Assembly (NCBI GenBank): GCA_964584255.1 | Contig: CAZOZM010000005.1 | Span: 79,259-143,258, forward strand | From: UBA3775 sp964584255 | GTDB lineage: Bacteria > Bacillota > Clostridia > Lachnospirales > Lachnospiraceae | Reading direction: 5' to 3' | DNA length: 64,000 bases | In this document: positions 60,067 to 64,000 of the stretch, piece by piece | How the letters are laid out: each line of letters opens with the position of its first letter | How positions within the stretch are numbered: the stretch's first letter is position 1 | Translations under genes and position numbers: made by a program | Notes under the pieces: generated by a model | The model's input: only the letters and a program-made list of their open reading frames with translations | The model's database searches: none | What the model was told of the DNA's origin: nothing

Positions 60067-60621
60067 CTAAAACTGCATCCCGTAAAAAACTTCACCCTTC
60101 ATATTCTTCCAGGCGATACTTCCATCTTCAATTATCATATAGGAATTTACACTGTCGCCCTTAGGAAGTGAAACAGAGCCCGGATTCAGGTAATAATTAT
60201 CATTTCCGAATTTCTCCCATGTCGGAACATGTGTATGGCCATAAAGCAGAATGTCACCTCTGCACAGTGGTGGCAGGGAATCCGTGTTGTACTTATGGCC
60301 ATGAGTGGCATAAATCAACCGGCTTCCGAAAGGAATAATACAATAATCAGCCATAATCGGGAACTGAAGCACCATCTGGTCCACCTCCGCATCACAGTTT
60401 CCCCGTACACAAAATATCTTTTCCCTGTATGTATTCATCAGATTAATCACGCCCTTAGGGTCGTATTGGCAGGGCAGACTGTTTCTCGGGCCATGATACA
60501 AAATATCACCAAGAACCAACAGCCTGTCCGCCTTTTCCCTTTTAAAAGCTTCTATCATTTCGTTACAGTAATATAGTGACCCGTGAATATCAGAAGCCAC
60601 CATGATTTTCATTTTACTCAT
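60067..60621 (-). CDS. yfcE: YfcE-type metallophosphodiesterase
   Basis: A calcineurin-like phosphoesterase acting on small phosphodiesters; the natural substrate is unknown. The 184 residues contain DIHGS, GDILYHGPRN, GNCD, THGHKYN and GHTHVP, the complete metal ligand set. The start at 60621 is set by GGAG 6 bases upstream; the open frame reaching 60879 translates the hairpin-rich intergenic region and is not credible as protein. Confidence 0.92.
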   Translation of the reverse strand: MSKMKIMVASDIHGSLYYCNEMIEAFKREKADRLLVLGDILYHGPRNSLPCQYDPKGVINLMNTYREKIFCVRGNCDAEVDQMVLQFPIMADYCIIPFGSRLIYATHGHKYNTDSLPPLCRGDILLYGHTHVPTWEKFGNDNYYLNPGSVSLPKGDSVNSYMIIEDGSIAWKNMKGEVFYGMQF

Positions 60622-60668
60622 AAACATCTCCGTTTTCTCCTTTAATATTTCCTGCCGGCTGATTATAT

Positions 60669-60824
60669 CACGAACCGCACTTCGTGCCTGATGATTTCTT
60701 CGAAATCTTTCGTGATCCATTCGTCGCTCACAGAGAGAAAAGGAGTTTTCTTTCTGCTTACTTTGCCCATCATCACACTTTAATTTCGGCACTCGCAAAG
60801 AGAGAGAGCAATCTCTCTCTTTGC
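60669..60824. repeat. Cluster of four short inverted repeats upstream of yfcE
   Basis: In order: CACGAA/TTCGTG (60669-60686), GATTTC/GAAATC (60693-60707), an 11-base arm pair with one mismatch (60731-60741, 60746-60756) and a perfect 13-base GA/CT-rich stem (60795-60807, 60812-60824) with a GCAA loop. The last two are each followed by CTYACTTTGCY, suggesting duplication of one unit. No gene is seen in 60622-60915. Confidence 0.6.
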
Positions 60825-60915
60825 TCACTTTGCTAATTTTTTTCATGATCCGCAGGCTAAGCCGATTTAGAAGCCACAATTAATTTTAGCCACACAGCGG
60901 CAGTAAATAAAATCT

Positions 60916-61611
60916 TTAAATAAATCCGGCAAAAACAGATGCCGCCACTACCGTAAGTATACCTGAAACGGCTATTGCCAAACTGCTCATTGCACCTTCG
61001 GTTTCACCCATCTCCATTGCTTTGGCAGTTCCTATTGCATGAGATGCCGATCCAAGCGCCAGCCCTTTTGATATGGGTTCTTTTATGTGAAAAACCTTGC
61101 ACACAAACTCACCTATTATGTTTCCAAGCACTCCGGTAACCACAATCACCGCTACCGTAATCGTTACATAACCGCCAAGTTCTTCCGAAACTCCCATTCC
61201 TATTGCAGTCGTAATGGATTTAGGAAGAAGCGTTACATATTCTTCGTGTGACAGCCCCATAATTGCTGAAAGTATCAAAACCGTTAAAAGACTTGTAAGC
61301 ACTCCGGATACAATTCCGGCCATAACCGCCTTCCAATTCTTTTTCAACCGGTTCCACTGTTCATACAGAGGAATTGCAAGACACACTGTTGCCGGTGTCA
61401 GAAACCAGCTTATATATTTTGCACTTTCGTTATATACCTCATAATCTACGTCTCCTGCAAGCAGAACAGCAATTGTGATAATAATTGATATCAGCAGCGG
61501 ATTGAGAATTCCGAGTTTGAACTTTTTCTTTAGTGCAGAACCGATAAGATAGGCTGCAAGGCTTAATGTTACTCCGGCATACATGGAGTTTTTAAAGAGC
61601 TCATTTATCAT
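60916..61611 (-). CDS. lrgB: LrgB/CidB-family membrane protein
   Basis: A 231-residue protein with about seven helices and the LrgB signatures LLPKSITTAIGMGVSEELGG and LGSASHAIGTAKAMEMGETE (quoted to 20 residues). With LrgA it forms an antiholin-like or metabolite (pyruvate/glycolate) transport system affecting autolysis. GGAGC precedes the ATG and it overlaps lrgA by 11 bases. Confidence 0.93.
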   Translation of the reverse strand: MINELFKNSMYAGVTLSLAAYLIGSALKKKFKLGILNPLLISIIITIAVLLAGDVDYEVYNESAKYISWFLTPATVCLAIPLYEQWNRLKKNWKAVMAGIVSGVLTSLLTVLILSAIMGLSHEEYVTLLPKSITTAIGMGVSEELGGYVTITVAVIVVTGVLGNIIGEFVCKVFHIKEPISKGLALGSASHAIGTAKAMEMGETEGAMSSLAIAVSGILTVVAASVFAGFI

Positions 61612-61972
61612 TTTTCTGCTCCTTTCGTCTCTCCGCTTTTATAATCAACTGGGAAATCCCACCTGCCGCCGCCATAACGGTTACGGTCGAAACCACGGTA
61701 ATTATGCTGACCGGAAGCCACATTGGTTTCAGTATATTCCAACTCACCATAAGCCCTACTCCTGCCGGAATAAACATTACCGGCATAATCTCTATCAGAA
61801 ATTTCCCCGCTTCCTTAACATCTTCTATTTTCAACATTCCGCTCATCAGCAGTAAAAAAAGTATTACCATACCATAAATACTCGCCGGTATCGGCAACGG
61901 CAAAAAATACTTTAGCAGTTCACCCGCCAGAGAGATTGCCAATATAATTAAAAACTGTCTGATATATTTCAT
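61601..61972 (-). CDS. lrgA: LrgA/CidA-family holin-like protein
   Basis: A 123-residue protein with four helices (LIILAISLAGELLKYFLPLP, IYGMVILFLLLMSG, FLIEIMPVMFIPAGVGLM, ISIITVVSTVTVMAAA-like), the standard size and pattern for CidA/LrgA. GGAG lies 8 bases before the ATG. It is preceded by a TTGATG-17-TATAAT promoter and followed by overlapping lrgB. Confidence 0.92.
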   Translation of the reverse strand: MKYIRQFLIILAISLAGELLKYFLPLPIPASIYGMVILFLLLMSGMLKIEDVKEAGKFLIEIMPVMFIPAGVGLMVSWNILKPMWLPVSIITVVSTVTVMAAAGGISQLIIKAERRKEQKNDK

Positions 61973-62005
61973 TTTGTTTTCTCCGCTTTACTTTTTTGCA
62001 GTGAC

Positions 62006-62034
62006 ATTATAGTCAAAAAGGCAAAAAACATCAA
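62006..62034 (-). promoter_or_regulatory. Sigma-A promoter of lrgAB
   Basis: On the minus strand, TTGATG (62029-62034), 17 bases, TATAAT (62006-62011), 34 bases upstream of the lrgA start. No LytR-type site recognised. Confidence 0.72.
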
Positions 62035-62053
62035 TATACCGCTTATAAATCCC

Positions 62054-62086
62054 AAAAAAAGGATTGAAATCACTTCCAATCCTTTT
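62054..62086 (-). terminator. Rho-independent terminator of the LRR surface protein gene
   Basis: On the minus strand a 10-bp stem (62077-62086 with 62057-62066) around a 10-base loop, running into seven Ts (62060-62054). Confidence 0.85.
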
Positions 62087-62123
62087 CCTTAAACCGTCGT
62101 TCCTATTTTACGAATAAATATTG

Positions 62124-63566
62124 CTATTTACTCTGTTTCTTTTTTGTATATGTTTCTGTGAATGCCAGTACTGCGGCAATTGCAATAATATAGTACAGAC
62201 TCACCCGGTCTCCCGTGGCAGGTTCCTTGTCCATTGCACCGGAATCCGGCACCTGTGTATTCTGTTCACCTTCATCAGTCAAATCTTTCAACCTGTCAGT
62301 TGTTTTCAGTCGGATATCTCCGCATTCACATGAATGTTTCAAGAGGCCTTCCTCAAGATTCGTTGCCTCTTTTACCTCTTCTGTTACATATGTATGCTTG
62401 TGATTGAAATGAAATTTCACTGCCGTTAACCGGTCTGTTTCACCATTTATTTCTATGGCATTCCACTCTTCTTCCGTACCGCCATAATAAACATCTTTTA
62501 AAGCTGCACATTCACAAAGAGCACCCTCGTCAATCTTGGTAACTCCGACAGGGATGTATATCTTTTCCAGACTTTCAGATGTTACAAGGAAAGAAAATGG
62601 AAGTTCACTGACTCCTTCAGATATTGATATCTGTTTCAAATTTTTGCATGCAACAAGCACCAGTTCATCAAACTTAGTAAAACCTTTCAGCAGTATGAGA
62701 ATTTCCATGTTGTTACAGCCTGTCATTGCTGTAAAACCAATTTCCTTTACCGTATCAGGGAATTCAACAATTTTTCCTACCTCCGGCGGAAAAGCCGCAA
62801 AAACACATGTCAAGTCCCCATTGTATATAATTCCGTCTTTCTTTATAAGATTCTTGTTTTTCTCTGAAATTGTTAAGGTCTTGATGTTCTCACTTTCAAA
62901 CGAGCTTCCTTTAAGTTCCTTAAGTCCCTCACCGATATAAACGCTCTCCAGTGAATCACAAAGTGCAAATGAAGCACTTCCTACACTTACAACATTATCG
63001 GGAATCTCAAGTTTCTTTAAGGAAACCGCAGTCATAAACGCATTTTCTCCGATATGTGTCACTCCTTTTCCCAAATCAATTTCTTCCAATCCGTAACATT
63101 CGGAAAAGGCACAGGTACCCAACTTTTCAAGAGTATCCGGAAGCTTCAATGACTTAAGACCCTCACATCCGCTGAACGCCCTGTAAGGAAGTTCCTTCAA
63201 TCCGCTTCCCCATTCAATCGAATTAAGCCTGATGCAATCTGAAAAAGCACGTTCTCCCATTGTTTCAACACTGTCCGGGAGTTCAATGCTCTCAATTGAT
63301 TCACATTCAATAAATGATTCTTCTCCTATTGCATCAAAACCTTCATTTATTACAACTTTCTTTATGTCATACATTATGACGCTCCAATCCGGGAATTCCC
63401 AGCAGTCAAGCGTACCCGTACCGCTGAAAACAATTTCACCCGTGGAGGAATCATAAACATAAGATGCATTATCTCCGTTTGTGCCTGTCTTCACGGTATC
63501 ACCGTCTGCAAAAGCCATACCCGTCATTGACACTGCCAAAATCACAGTACCTGCCATAATCTGCAT
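62124..63566 (-). CDS. BspA-like leucine-rich-repeat surface protein with cell-wall sorting tail
   Basis: An exported adhesion-type protein. After a signal peptide ending in AFA, residues about 70-370 hold BspA/LRR_5 repeats (IESIELPDSVETMGERAFSD, LKSLKLPDTLEKLGTCAFSE type). The C-terminus has EPATG, a hydrophobic stretch (YYIIAIAAVLAFT) and KKKQSK, a sortase-like signal. The ATG 63566 lacks a Shine-Dalgarno and would give a signal peptide without its positive n-region. In frame 33 bases upstream, an ACG (63597-63599) lies 5 bases after AGGAGG and would add RFFGKYIKKT, a normal n-region. The true start may therefore be 63599 with a mutated or misread ATG. It has its own promoter and terminator. 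Confidence 0.88.
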   Translation of the reverse strand: MQIMAGTVILAVSMTGMAFADGDTVKTGTNGDNASYVYDSSTGEIVFSGTGTLDCWEFPDWSVIMYDIKKVVINEGFDAIGEESFIECESIESIELPDSVETMGERAFSDCIRLNSIEWGSGLKELPYRAFSGCEGLKSLKLPDTLEKLGTCAFSECYGLEEIDLGKGVTHIGENAFMTAVSLKKLEIPDNVVSVGSASFALCDSLESVYIGEGLKELKGSSFESENIKTLTISEKNKNLIKKDGIIYNGDLTCVFAAFPPEVGKIVEFPDTVKEIGFTAMTGCNNMEILILLKGFTKFDELVLVACKNLKQISISEGVSELPFSFLVTSESLEKIYIPVGVTKIDEGALCECAALKDVYYGGTEEEWNAIEINGETDRLTAVKFHFNHKHTYVTEEVKEATNLEEGLLKHSCECGDIRLKTTDRLKDLTDEGEQNTQVPDSGAMDKEPATGDRVSLYYIIAIAAVLAFTETYTKKKQSK

Positions 63567-63678
63567 CGTCTTTTTTATATATTTACCGAAAAATCTCGTT
63601 CTTACCTCCTGTTTTGCTGGTTTTATTACCCGTAGCTCTTTGATATATCCGGCTCACAGGGTCTAATCTTTTGGATAT

Positions 63679-63707
63679 ATTTTAACATTAAAAACCGGAC
63701 ATTTCAA
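63679..63707 (-). promoter_or_regulatory. Sigma-A promoter of the LRR surface protein gene
   Basis: On the minus strand, TTGAAA (63702-63707), 17 bases, TAAAAT (63679-63684). The predicted leader is about 73 bases to the AGGAGG-linked ACG codon. Confidence 0.75.
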
Positions 63708-63943
63708 CGTAAATATGCACTGATTAGTTGTTTACAAGTCGATAGACTAACAGCTGTACTGATTATGCAAATCGGTAGGATTCTGCAATGACGGAATAAT
63801 TGCTTTTTTCAGTATTGCCGGTTTCTCTTTGGTTTTACTGACAGCTTCAGCAGGCAGTTTATGTTTCTACGCCAAAAGTTCCGTATTGCCAGGGTCGAGA
63901 ATCACCAGAATAGTTCGTATATTCTCATTGCTTTAATCCCGGA

Positions 63944-64000
63944 TTACTGATGTCCTTTTATCTGCTTTTCAATATCTTTAATTGCCAGTAAATATTCTTC
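63944..64000 (-). CDS. Possible C-terminus of a gene entering from the right edge
   Basis: The last 18 codons and stop read EEYLLAIKDIEKQIKGHQ on the minus strand, an amphipathic helix-like end. Too short to identify. The stretch 63708-63943 holds no supported gene, only short fragments broken by stops. Confidence 0.25.
   Translation of the reverse strand, partial: EEYLLAIKDIEKQIKGHQ

Noticed and set aside
60622..60879. N-terminal extension of the YfcE-type phosphodiesterase
   Set aside because: It translates hairpin-rich intergenic DNA; a proper Shine-Dalgarno lies before 60621 and the family begins there.

Overview
The window is a moderately AT-rich, low-GC Gram-positive chromosome segment. 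Ribosome binding sites are mostly GGAGG, the genes are almost all on the minus strand, and the gene content points to an anaerobic gut or rumen Firmicute, most likely a Lachnospiraceae relative (Butyrivibrio, Roseburia or Lachnospira type). The clues are GH5 endoglucanases, a GH127 arabinofuranosidase, RgpF-type rhamnan genes, PdxST with a MocR regulator, and an archaeal-type IMP cyclohydrolase. Genus cannot be fixed from the sequence alone. A run of exactly 100 Ns at 42232-42331 shows this is a draft scaffold.

Positions 1-28507 (all minus strand). At the far left are the stringent-response gene rel (cut by the window edge) and apt. Upstream of these lies a surface-glycan locus of about 26 kb headed by a perfect consensus sigma-A promoter (28611-28639). 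In transcription order it encodes four steps of 2-aminoethylphosphonate (AEP) synthesis and activation: a PntC-like cytidylyltransferase, a PhnW transaminase, phosphonopyruvate decarboxylase, and a PEP mutase fused to a nucleotidyltransferase domain. Next come TagD (CDP-glycerol), a LicD transferase, a Wzx-type flippase, a second LicD, glycosyltransferases, and a GT2/DUF2304/DUF2142 trio typical of extracytoplasmic sugar addition. They are followed by dTDP-rhamnose genes (rfbB, rfbA, rfbC; no rfbD), a Wzm/Wzt ABC exporter with a C-terminal carbohydrate-binding domain, a three-module glycosyltransferase, a methyltransferase, a kinase-like protein with a C-terminal coiled coil, an RgpF-HAD fusion and a last GT2. 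Read together this is a rhamnose-containing polymer probably decorated with AEP and/or phosphoglycerol. The adjacent methyltransferase and kinase resemble a split version of the WbdD chain-length terminator that works with Wzt carbohydrate-binding domains.

Positions 28508-48375. A plus-strand SpoIID-like, peptidoglycan-binding protein is followed by a convergent hairpin, a polysaccharide deacetylase, ilvE with a clear promoter and two palindromes, then a thyA - parvulin - folA group behind a TPR lipoprotein and hflX. A second group holds a zinc-ribbon/coiled-coil-repeat/GLUG-like membrane protein (interrupted by the N gap), an apparently cytosolic GH5 enzyme and putP. Purine genes follow: a stand-alone AICAR transformylase and a PurO-type IMP cyclohydrolase with their own promoter. 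After these come a possible nuclease-fold protein coupled to CapA, and YbaK.

Positions 48376-64000. Here lie a PTS_EIIC_2-type permease with a palindromic operator, a DMT exporter, a secreted GH5 lipoprotein, an MFS transporter, and pdxST divergent from a PdxR-like regulator with an inverted repeat between them. GH127 faces an AraC-type regulator tail to tail. The remainder is tcdA, a YfcE-type phosphodiesterase, lrgAB and a BspA-like leucine-rich-repeat surface protein whose best-placed start codon reads ACG instead of ATG. No tRNA, rRNA, CRISPR array or intact mobile element was recognised.
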